Source of the DNA: an uncultured Selenomonadales bacterium
Lineage (GTDB): Bacteria > Bacillota > Negativicutes > Selenomonadales > Selenomonadaceae
Reading direction: 5' to 3'
NCBI GenBank assembly: GCA_947165405.1
Contig: CAMVAG010000105.1
Location: 1-7,624 of the forward strand
Length of the DNA stretch: 7,624 nucleotides
Part shown: positions 1 through 5,512 of the stretch, one piece after another
Numbering within the stretch: position 1 is the stretch's first letter
Layout of the letters: each line of letters opens with the position of its first letter
Program-made: the position numbers and the translations under genes
The notes under the pieces: model-generated
Told to the model about the DNA's origin: nothing
Databases searched by the model: none
The model's input: the letters and a program-made list of their open reading frames with translations, nothing else

Positions 1-105
1 CCTAGAAATGGAAAAGGATTGGGAATTGATGTTCGAACTCGATAAGACGAATTTATTAACAAAAAAATGTTCGCAAGTTATAACGTTGAGATTTTGCTTG
101 CCGCT
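1..105. other. Left edge, no assignable gene
   Basis: This stretch lies downstream of the AraC-type gene. Two plus-strand frames are open to the window edge. One stops at 43-45 after 14 codons. The other runs from position 2 to about 135 and overlaps the end of the regulator gene. Either could be the tail of a convergent gene, but neither shows a motif I recognise. A weak 5-bp inverted repeat (GCAAG/CTTGC) with a 19-nt loop precedes a T-rich run on both strands. It is too poor to call a terminator. Confidence 0.3.
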
Positions 106-1011
106 TTATTTTTTCATCAGGTTGTTATATATGTGATTTAAATTTTTGAATTGCTCGTTGCCTACCCAGAGTTTTCGATAATTTTGTGGCGATGTTCCGA
201 CAAACTTTTTAAATTGATTGTTGAAGTGGCTGACACTGTCATAGCCCAGCTCCATGCTTATTTCTGTTATGGATTTATCTGTCGTTATTAAAAGTTTTTG
301 CGCCTCACCGATTCGGAGGTTAATCAAATATTGCATGGGCGTAATTCCCAAAACTTTTTTGAAGTGATGAGAGAAACCGGAGACGCTCATATTCGCGATT
401 TCGCTCATCTGCGTTACAGAAATATTTTCGGTAAAATGTTCGTCGAGAAATTTTTTGCAATGTTGAAAAGAAGCGTCGCAGCTGTTTCGCTGGATTATTT
501 TCTCGTGAGGAATTTGATTCGCCAATATTAAAAGCAGTGCGCTGACTAAATGTTGACAAATGTAGGAAGCAAGAATTTTGCGCTGTGAGATTTGCTCAAA
601 CAATGTATGAAAAATAATTTTAATTATATCTGACATATTTTGAGCGTGCAAAACCGGCTTAATGTCATGCGCCAGCAAATGATTTTCCGGCAGGCACGGC
701 GATTGAAAATTTTTTATTCCACAGTTGTAAAATACCATTCCGCATTCGGGGTCGGCGCATTCCTCATGCACCACGCCCGCATTGTAAACTATCACGTCAC
801 CTTTTTGGACACGGTAGGAGTGACCGCCGATTCTGATATGAGCCTTGCCGTCACTAATATATTGAATTTCAAGATGATTGGTGTGCGCGTGCATCGCCGT
901 CGGTATAATCGTTTTTTCAGAATCAGCCTGACAGACATACAGCAATTTTATTTTCTGCTCGCCTAAAGAACTGCTCGGAAACTCTTCTCTGTTATAGTAA
1001 ACGACCGCCAT
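106..1011 (-). CDS. AraC-family transcriptional regulator with N-terminal cupin domain
   Basis: A 301-residue ligand-responsive transcription factor of the usual two-domain AraC layout. Residues about 20-110 form a cupin-type sensor domain: H41 and H43 in MHAHTNHLEIQY, then a GDVIVYNAGVVHEE strand pair at 71-84. Residues about 180-282 form the DNA-binding domain with two helix-turn-helix units. The first is around 198-221 (MSEIANMSVSGFSHHFKK), the second around 247-280 (ITEISMELGYDSVSHFNNQF, then the family's GTSPQNYRK ending). The ATG at 1009-1011 is supported by a GAGGG ribosome binding site 7 nt upstream. The gene is divergent from the IolH-like gene, which makes that gene its most likely target; the ligand is probably the sugar or cyclitol handled by the neighbours (inference). 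Four cysteines lie just after the cupin core (85, 90, 97, 106). The family call is secure; the ligand is unknown. Confidence 0.93.
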   Translation of the reverse strand: MAVVYYNREEFPSSSLGEQKIKLLYVCQADSEKTIIPTAMHAHTNHLEIQYISDGKAHIRIGGHSYRVQKGDVIVYNAGVVHEECADPECGMVFYNCGIKNFQSPCLPENHLLAHDIKPVLHAQNMSDIIKIIFHTLFEQISQRKILASYICQHLVSALLLILANQIPHEKIIQRNSCDASFQHCKKFLDEHFTENISVTQMSEIANMSVSGFSHHFKKVLGITPMQYLINLRIGEAQKLLITTDKSITEISMELGYDSVSHFNNQFKKFVGTSPQNYRKLWVGNEQFKNLNHIYNNLMKK

Positions 1012-1063
1012 TTTTTATCCCTCACTTGAAAAAAATCTATGCGGCATAATTTTTCACAATGTT

Positions 1064-1069
1064 ATTATA
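1064..1069 (-). promoter_or_regulatory. Candidate -10 box of the AraC-type gene
   Basis: A perfect TATAAT lies on the minus strand about 53 nt upstream of the regulator's start codon. No good -35 box sits at 16-18 nt; the nearest TTTACA-like hexamer is 22 nt away. The promoter may therefore be weak or activator-dependent. Only the -10 match is seen directly. Confidence 0.4.
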
Positions 1070-1092
1070 CGGTAATATTTTTGCAGGTGATT

Positions 1093-1113
1093 GTAAAATT
1101 CTGTTCATTTTAC
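1093..1113. promoter_or_regulatory. Candidate operator dyad in the divergent intergenic region
   Basis: GTAAAAT and ATTTTAC form perfect 7-bp inverted arms separated by 7 nt. The dyad is centred about 65 bp before the predicted start of transcription of the plus-strand gene, and it lies upstream of the minus-strand -10. That position suits an activator site serving one or both genes. AraC proteins more often bind direct repeats, and the arms are AT-rich, so this is a candidate only. Confidence 0.3.
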
Positions 1114-1132
1114 TCCATGAGTTTATATAATA

Positions 1133-1161
1133 TTGACAATTTTTTTGCTTTGTGATACCTT
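1133..1161 (+). promoter_or_regulatory. Promoter of the IolH-like gene (extended -10)
   Basis: A consensus -35 TTGACA (1133-1138) is followed by a 17-nt spacer and a weak -10 TACCTT (1156-1161). The -10 is preceded by TG plus one base (1153-1155), the extended -10 arrangement that offsets a poor hexamer. Transcription would start near 1168, giving a leader of about 30 nt that includes the ribosome binding site at 1184-1189. Confidence 0.65.
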
Positions 1162-1197
1162 AATGACGATAAAAGTTAATCAAAGGAGGACTTCAAG

Positions 1198-2118
1198 ATG
1201 AAGATTGCTTTTGATGTCGACGTGCTCGCCAAACAAATGAGCATTCGCGATTACGTTCACAAGGTCGCAGATTGGGGTTACAAGTATATCGAACAATCGC
1301 CGCACCCGCGTATCAATCCTTTTTACAAGCACCCGCTTTTCTCGAAAGAATGCGAGGCGGAATACAGGCAGGCTCTTAAGGAGACCGGCGTTGAAATTTC
1401 TTCGTTTATCGTTGTTTATCGCTGGTCGGGACCCACCGAGGAGCAACGTCAACACGCCGTCGCCAACTGGAAGCGCATTATTGAAATTGCCGTCAACATG
1501 GGCGTTCCCGTCATTAACACCGAATTCAGCGGCGATCCGAATCAGCAAGAAATTTGCAACGGCATGTTTTTCCGCTCAATGGAAGAACTTTTGCCGATTA
1601 TCGAGCGTGAAGGTCTGCGCGTCGAAATTCAATCGCACCCCTACGACTTCTGCGAACTCAACGACGAGACTTGCGACATTGTAAAATCTTTCCGCTCAAA
1701 AAATCTCGGCTACGTTTATTCGGCAAGTCACGGCTTCTTTTACGATCAAGGCAAGGGCGACGTTCGGCACATGCTCAAGTACGCGGGCGACGAATTGACT
1801 CACGTTTTGCTTGCCGACACTTGGAACCAAACAATCGACTGCCGCTATATCGTCAATCCGCCTTGGCTCAACGGGCGCGGTCGTGCAGATTATACGATTC
1901 ATCAACATACGGCAATGGGCGAGGGCGAAGTTGATTTCGACGGAATTTTTGAGACGTTGCGCGAAATGGATTTTGCCAACAAGCAACTCAAGCCCGACGC
2001 TCCCAAAGTCGGCGGCGACAATATTATTTGTGTTTCTTATTTCGGTTTCCCGGAAAAAATGGACAAGCAAGCTCCCGAAGCTCTCGACCGCATTAAGCGT
2101 GAACTTCTCAACAAGTAA
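1198..2118 (+). CDS. IolH/IolI-like sugar phosphate isomerase/epimerase family TIM-barrel protein
   Basis: A 306-residue cytoplasmic protein of the xylose-isomerase-like TIM-barrel superfamily. The family includes inosose isomerase IolI, inosose dehydratase IolE and the little-studied inositol-cluster protein IolH. The start GYKYIEQSPH (27-36) and the later CRYIVNPP (215-222), HQH (235-237) and GEGEVDFDGI (241-250) resemble what I remember of IolH-type proteins. E143 in VEIQSHPYDF aligns with the metal-binding Glu of IolI. The other three IolI ligand positions appear to be S175, L204 and S280, so the usual metal site looks dismantled; H178, H202, H235 and H237 could form a different one. The ATG has an AGGAGG site 8 nt upstream. 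The gene is alone between its own promoter and a terminator, divergent from the AraC regulator. The superfamily is secure, the exact reaction is not. With an inositol-dehydrogenase-type gene nearby, a step on a keto-inositol or related sugar is the best guess. Confidence 0.88.
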   Translation: MKIAFDVDVLAKQMSIRDYVHKVADWGYKYIEQSPHPRINPFYKHPLFSKECEAEYRQALKETGVEISSFIVVYRWSGPTEEQRQHAVANWKRIIEIAVNMGVPVINTEFSGDPNQQEICNGMFFRSMEELLPIIEREGLRVEIQSHPYDFCELNDETCDIVKSFRSKNLGYVYSASHGFFYDQGKGDVRHMLKYAGDELTHVLLADTWNQTIDCRYIVNPPWLNGRGRADYTIHQHTAMGEGEVDFDGIFETLREMDFANKQLKPDAPKVGGDNIICVSYFGFPEKMDKQAPEALDRIKRELLNK

Positions 2119-2164
2119 GAATTTAACAGCCATCTTCCCTTAACCCACACTCTGAAAATAAAAA

Positions 2165-2194
2165 CACCTCTCGATTTCGGGAGGCGTTTTTTTT
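2165..2194. terminator. Bidirectional intrinsic terminator
   Basis: A 7-bp stem, CCTCTCG (2167-2173) with CGGGAGG (2178-2184) including one G-T wobble, encloses an ATTT loop. Eight T residues follow at 2187-2194 on the plus strand. Read on the minus strand the same stem is followed by TTTTTATTTT. It therefore suits both the IolH-like gene ending at 2118 and the convergent permease, whose stop codon touches the T run. Confidence 0.85.
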
Positions 2195-3609
2195 CATATG
2201 ATTCCCGTCAAAGCATAAATCGCCAAGCAAATAAAAGCGACCGACGTTTTCAATATCGTCAGAACAAAAACATCGTAGTAAGATTCTTTGTGGCTCAAAC
2301 CGCAGACCGCCATTAAAGTTATCAGCGCACCCGAATGCGGCGGCGTGTCGATACACTCTGAAGCAAGCGCAACGATTCTGTGCAAAACTTCGGGGCTCAT
2401 GCCGATTTGATTCGCCATAGTCAACCACTGCTCGCCGAGCATACCGAGCGCGATTGTTTCGCCGCCCGACGCCGAACCGGTTATCCCGCACATAATCATT
2501 GTTGTAATAACTGCCGAGCCTAAAGGTCCGTCGCCGATTGAAACATTCAGCAAAGCTTCTTTAATCATTTCAAAAGCGGGAACTGCCGCAACGACGCAAC
2601 CGAAAGCATAACACGAGGCAACATTCAAAATCGCCGCCATGGAACCGGTCGCGCCCGTGTTTATCGGGTGAACAATTCCGCCTTTACGAGCCAAACATTT
2701 CCTGCCGATGACAGCCGCCGTTATACTGCTGATAATCAACGCCGCGTTAATCGACCAAATGGCTTGAACTTTGCCGACGCTGCCCGCCAGCAAACTCAAA
2801 TTCAGCGGCGCAAGACTTGCCAAACTGTTTTCGTCCCAATGATAAGCCCAGCTCCAGTTGAACGGATTACTGATGATTAAGTTGAGCAAAATGACCATGA
2901 CGAGCGGAATTGCCGAAAGTTTCCAATCGGGCAAGTCTTCCGAAGATTTTTCGGGTTCATTGATTAAATTTGTTCCGTAACCTTCGCCCGCCGCTTGAAG
3001 TTTTTTGGCGCGATAATTTACCCAAGCCCACGACATAGCGAAATACAATGCCGCGCCGATTAAGCCGAGTCCGATACCCGCCCAAGTTGTCGTCCCGAAA
3101 AATGCCGTCGGGATTATGTTCTGAATTTGCGGAGTGCCGGGAATCGCAACCATGCTGTAGGTAAAAATTCCCATCCACAGCAAGCCAGGCAAAAGTTTTT
3201 TGGCGTAATTTGCTTCCTTGAAGAGAATCGCCGCGAAAGGATACATGACGAACGCCACGACGAAGACGCTTAATCCGCCGTAAGTCAGCACGCCGCAACC
3301 GATTAAGATTGCCAATATCGCTTTATCCTTGCCGAGCGTTTGAACGATTTTGTTCGCAACAGACGCCGCAAGCCCGCCTTCCTCCATGATTTTTGCGAAC
3401 ACCGCGCCGAGTAAAAACACAGGGTAATAAGTCTTGACGTACTCGGCGGCTTTTGTCATGTAAATTTCGCTGAAAACCGGCATCGGGTCATGACCGGAGC
3501 CGATTGCCGCTACGACAGCGAATACCGGCGCGATAAAAATTATCGAGTAGCTGCGATAAGCAAAAAATATCAGCAACACTAAGCTCAAAGCAATAACAGT
3601 TATTCCCAA
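2194..3609 (-). CDS. GntP-family permease (gluconate/organic-acid:H+ symporter type)
   Basis: A very hydrophobic integral membrane protein, about 471 residues from the start chosen here, the usual size for GntP transporters. Family-like stretches are LLIFFAYR at the first helix, YGGLSVFVVAFVMYP (110-124), IPGTPQIQN (156-164), the glycine-rich CGITGSASGGETIALG in the C-terminal half and TPPHSGALITLM near the end. GntP members import gluconate and related sugar acids, some other organic acids or hydroxy acids; the substrate here cannot be read from sequence. An in-frame GTG at 3643-3645 would add 12 residues, but it lies inside a terminator hairpin. The TTG at 3607-3609 has AGGTGG (3616-3621) 6 nt upstream and gives the family-typical GITVIALSLVLLIFFAYR beginning, so I prefer it. 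It lies downstream of the kinase/dehydrogenase operon on the same strand, separated by a hairpin with a T tract, and appears to have its own promoter. It may feed the same pathway. Confidence 0.9.
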   Translation of the reverse strand: MGITVIALSLVLLIFFAYRSYSIIFIAPVFAVVAAIGSGHDPMPVFSEIYMTKAAEYVKTYYPVFLLGAVFAKIMEEGGLAASVANKIVQTLGKDKAILAILIGCGVLTYGGLSVFVVAFVMYPFAAILFKEANYAKKLLPGLLWMGIFTYSMVAIPGTPQIQNIIPTAFFGTTTWAGIGLGLIGAALYFAMSWAWVNYRAKKLQAAGEGYGTNLINEPEKSSEDLPDWKLSAIPLVMVILLNLIISNPFNWSWAYHWDENSLASLAPLNLSLLAGSVGKVQAIWSINAALIISSITAAVIGRKCLARKGGIVHPINTGATGSMAAILNVASCYAFGCVVAAVPAFEMIKEALLNVSIGDGPLGSAVITTMIMCGITGSASGGETIALGMLGEQWLTMANQIGMSPEVLHRIVALASECIDTPPHSGALITLMAVCGLSHKESYYDVFVLTILKTSVAFICLAIYALTGII

Positions 3610-3615
3610 AGTCTT

Positions 3616-3621
3616 CCACCT
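3616..3621 (-). promoter_or_regulatory. Ribosome binding site deciding the permease TTG start
   Basis: AGGTGG on the minus strand lies 6 nt before the TTG at 3607-3609. The in-frame GTG at 3643-3645 has no purine-rich site before it and is buried in a stem-loop. This supports TTG as the real start. Confidence 0.65.
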
Positions 3622-3625
3622 CGTG

Positions 3626-3660
3626 AAAAAAATAAACCGTAACACATTAAAATGTTACGG
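3626..3660 (-). terminator. Intrinsic terminator after the dehydrogenase gene; also leader hairpin of the permease
   Basis: On the minus strand CCGTAACA (3660-3653) pairs perfectly with TGTTACGG (3644-3637) around an 8-nt loop. The T tract TTTATTTTTTT (3636-3626) follows at once. This is a good intrinsic terminator for the operon whose last stop codon is at 3719-3721. Only 16 nt separate the T tract from the permease start codon, so any transcript of the permease must cross or begin in this hairpin. Confidence 0.75.
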
Positions 3661-3664
3661 TAAT

Positions 3665-3691
3665 TTTATATCATTGAAATGTTAGAGGCAA
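3665..3691 (-). promoter_or_regulatory. Candidate promoter of the permease gene
   Basis: On the minus strand TTGCCT (3691-3686), a 15-nt spacer and TATAAA (3670-3665) are present, with an extended -10 TG at 3673-3672. The spacer is short, but the element matches the one in front of the kinase gene at many positions, including the same 15-nt spacing. Transcription would begin near 3658, at the very foot of the terminator hairpin. Confidence 0.45.
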
Positions 3692-3718
3692 TAGTTTTAC
3701 CCAAAAAATATTCAAGAC

Positions 3719-4744
3719 TTACAAATTATATTCCTTGCGAATCTCATCAATTTTAACGGGGCGATGCTCTTTAACAGACTTTGCAGCCGCCAAACCAATA
3801 AGAACAGGCTCCAAGCCGTCGCGGGCGGTGACGGGCGTTTCGGTGTCGTTGACAATCGCCTCGACAAATTCATCAACTTCAGTGGCATAAGCCGCCATGT
3901 AGCGTTCAAGAAAGAAGAACATGGGTTTTTCGGCAGTGACACCGTCTTTGCTGCTGTAAACGGCATTGGAATCGCTGTCGTTGGAAATGGCGACGCAACC
4001 TTTATCGCCGAAAACTTCAGCACGTTGGTCGTAGCCGTAGCAGCAAGCGCGGCAGTTGTCGATAACAGCCGTTGCGCCGTTGGTGAGCTTCAAAGTTATA
4101 ACCGCAGTATCAACGTCGCCTGCCTCGCCGATTGCCGGGTCAACAGTGATTGAACCTTCTGCATAAACTTCTTCGACTTCCGCGCCCGAAAGATAGCGCA
4201 CCATGTCAAAATCATGAATTGTCATATCAAGGAAGATTCCGCCCGAAACTTTAACGTAGCTGATAGGAGGCAGCTCGGGGTCACGCGAAGTGATTTTGAT
4301 AATCTGCTGCTTGCCGACTTTACCTGCCTCGACAGCTTTGCGAATGGCGCGGAAATTGTGATCGAAACGGCGATTGAAACCGACTTGATATTTTTTTCCC
4401 GACGCTTTGACGACCGCAAGGACTTCCTTAATTTTTTCAACGTCGTGGTCAATGGGCTTTTCGCAAAAAACATGTTTGCCCGCCTTGAGAGCTTCAATCG
4501 ACAGCGGGGAATGTTGGTCGGTCGACGCGCAAATTAATACCGCTTCAATTTCGGGGTCGTTGAGAATTTCTTTGTAGTCTTTGGTAGTTTTCTCGACACC
4601 GATTGACTTAGCCCAAGCTTCCGTTTTTTCGTTCATGAACGGGTCGGCAATCATTTTGACTGTTGCGTTTTTGACGAATTTGGAAATGCTTTCGCCGTGC
4701 ACATGCCCGATACGTCCCGCACCGATGATACCAACTTTAATCAT
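3719..4744 (-). CDS. iolG: Inositol 2-dehydrogenase-type oxidoreductase (Gfo/Idh/MocA family)
   Basis: A 341-residue NAD(P)-dependent dehydrogenase that would oxidise a ring or sugar hydroxyl, in the best case myo-inositol to 2-keto-myo-inositol, the first step of inositol breakdown. The Rossmann motif GIIGAGRIG lies at 5-13, and the acidic D34 after the second strand favours NAD over NADP. The family's EKP signature is at 95-97, with catalytic K96. D173 and H177 in FLDMTIHDFDMVRYL match the Asp/His catalytic pair of Bacillus IolG in spacing. An ATG 14 codons upstream is in frame, but the one at 4742-4744 has a perfect AGGAGG 7 nt before it and begins directly at the Rossmann strand, so it is the start used here. 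The gene follows the cytidylate-kinase-like gene after 13 nt, whose stop codon abuts this gene's ribosome binding site, so the two are co-transcribed. Related enzymes act on scyllo-inositol, glucose or other sugars; the family is certain, the inositol substrate probable. Confidence 0.9.
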   Translation of the reverse strand: MIKVGIIGAGRIGHVHGESISKFVKNATVKMIADPFMNEKTEAWAKSIGVEKTTKDYKEILNDPEIEAVLICASTDQHSPLSIEALKAGKHVFCEKPIDHDVEKIKEVLAVVKASGKKYQVGFNRRFDHNFRAIRKAVEAGKVGKQQIIKITSRDPELPPISYVKVSGGIFLDMTIHDFDMVRYLSGAEVEEVYAEGSITVDPAIGEAGDVDTAVITLKLTNGATAVIDNCRACCYGYDQRAEVFGDKGCVAISNDSDSNAVYSSKDGVTAEKPMFFFLERYMAAYATEVDEFVEAIVNDTETPVTARDGLEPVLIGLAAAKSVKEHRPVKIDEIRKEYNL

Positions 4745-4757
4745 TAAAATTCCTCCT

Positions 4758-5354
4758 TCACTGCTGCCGAAGTTCAACATAATCAAGAATTATCTTTACC
4801 GCATGCTCTGCCGAAATGTTGGTCGTGTTAATCATCAAATCGTAATTTTGCGGGTCACCCCAAGTGCGTCCGGTGTAATAAGCGTAATAACTCTTGCGCT
4901 TTTTATCAACGTCCAGCACGTCTTGGAAGGAAAAATCTTTGTAATATTCTTTAACTCTTTCGCGGCGACATTCGTCTTCGGCGTAAAGGAAGAACGAAAA
5001 ATGATTGGGTACGTCTCGCAAAATGTAATCGGCACAACGCCCGACGAAGACCGCCGATTCATCGCACTCGGCAAGTCCGCGGATAATTTTTGCTTGCTGA
5101 ATGTACATTTGATTTTGACGCGGGACGCCTTGCCCGACAAGCGCGGAAATCGATGCAACAAAATCGTTTGGCGTGTCGTAAGCGTTATCGACTACAGTTT
5201 GAACGTCCTCGAAGGTATCAAGACTTTCCGCAGCCGCCGCTACGATATTGCGATTGTAGCATTTGACGCCCATTTTTTTCGCGAGAGTCTCGGCGATATA
5301 CAAACCGCCGCTGCCATATTGGCGCGTGATGGTGATAAAAGTTTTTTCCTTCAT
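4758..5354 (-). CDS. Cytidylate-kinase-like family protein
   Basis: A 198-residue P-loop nucleoside-kinase-fold protein of the cytidylate-kinase-like family found widely in Firmicutes. The start FITITRQYGSGG (6-17) is the family's modified phosphate-binding loop; it lacks the GK[ST] lysine of true CMP kinases. VGRCADYIL (104-112) and the lid-like region with YYTGRTWGDPQNYDL (159-173) are further family marks. Biochemical roles of this family are poorly known, so phosphorylation of CMP should not be assumed. After QYGSGG, where I recall a charged Arg-Glu pair in many relatives, this protein has Leu-Tyr. The ATG has AGGAGG 7 nt upstream. The gene is first in a two-gene operon with the inositol-dehydrogenase-type gene. 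It has its own candidate promoter and no terminator is visible between it and the redox fusion gene upstream. A role as a kinase for a sugar or nucleotide linked to the pathway is possible but unproven. Confidence 0.88.
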   Translation of the reverse strand: MKEKTFITITRQYGSGGLYIAETLAKKMGVKCYNRNIVAAAAESLDTFEDVQTVVDNAYDTPNDFVASISALVGQGVPRQNQMYIQQAKIIRGLAECDESAVFVGRCADYILRDVPNHFSFFLYAEDECRRERVKEYYKDFSFQDVLDVDKKRKSYYAYYTGRTWGDPQNYDLMINTTNISAEHAVKIILDYVELRQQ

Positions 5355-5380
5355 AAAAGAGCCTCCTTTTTTTGGGAAAG

Positions 5381-5407
5381 TTTATATCATATGACTGTTA
5401 ATTTCAA
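5381..5407 (-). promoter_or_regulatory. Candidate promoter of the kinase/dehydrogenase operon
   Basis: On the minus strand TTGAAA (5407-5402), a 15-nt spacer and TATAAA (5386-5381) are present, with an extended -10 TG at 5389-5388. Transcription would start near 5374, leaving a 20-nt leader that contains the kinase ribosome binding site (5362-5367). The -10 box overlaps the stop codon of a small ORF. Confidence 0.5.
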
Positions 5408-5489
5408 CCATAATTTTATAAAATTCCTTTAGCATCACGCGCTGCCGTTCGTTCATGATTAGAGAGATATAATCATTTCGAAAATTCAT
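5382..5489 (-). CDS. Possible 35-residue small protein (unverified)
   Basis: An open frame from ATG (5487-5489) to TAA (5382-5384) would encode MNFRNDYISLIMNERQRV and a further 17 residues ending in NSHMI. The composition is protein-like: charged, amphipathic, no obvious membrane segment. GAGG lies upstream, but only 3 nt from the ATG, which is too close for a strong site. Inner ATG codons exist. The frame ends 14 nt before the kinase gene's AGGAGG, an operon-like position. It overlaps the candidate kinase promoter and a 14-bp palindrome, so it may simply be noncoding. I recognise no family. Confidence 0.25.
   Translation of the reverse strand: MNFRNDYISLIMNERQRVMLKEFYKIMVEINSHMI
5412..5425. 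repeat. 14-bp perfect palindrome upstream of the kinase promoter
   Basis: AATTTTATAAAATT is self-complementary over 14 bp and lies 4 bp upstream of the -35 box at 5402-5407. The place suits an operator. The sequence is all A and T, so chance is a serious alternative. Confidence 0.3.
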
Positions 5490-5512
5490 CTTCCTCGCTG
5501 CTTATGATTCAT

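Noticed and set aside
3719..4786. The longer start of the dehydrogenase at 4786
   Set aside because: It would add 14 residues overlapping the kinase gene's end. The ATG at 4742-4744 has a perfect AGGAGG at the right distance and begins at the Rossmann strand.
4581..5432. A 283-codon open frame on the plus strand
   Set aside because: It is antisense to the kinase-like gene and the start of the dehydrogenase, both with recognisable motifs and good ribosome binding sites.
5461..5512. A terminator after the redox fusion gene
   Set aside because: Only an AATCAT/ATGATT pair with a 27-nt loop is present, with no T run after it.
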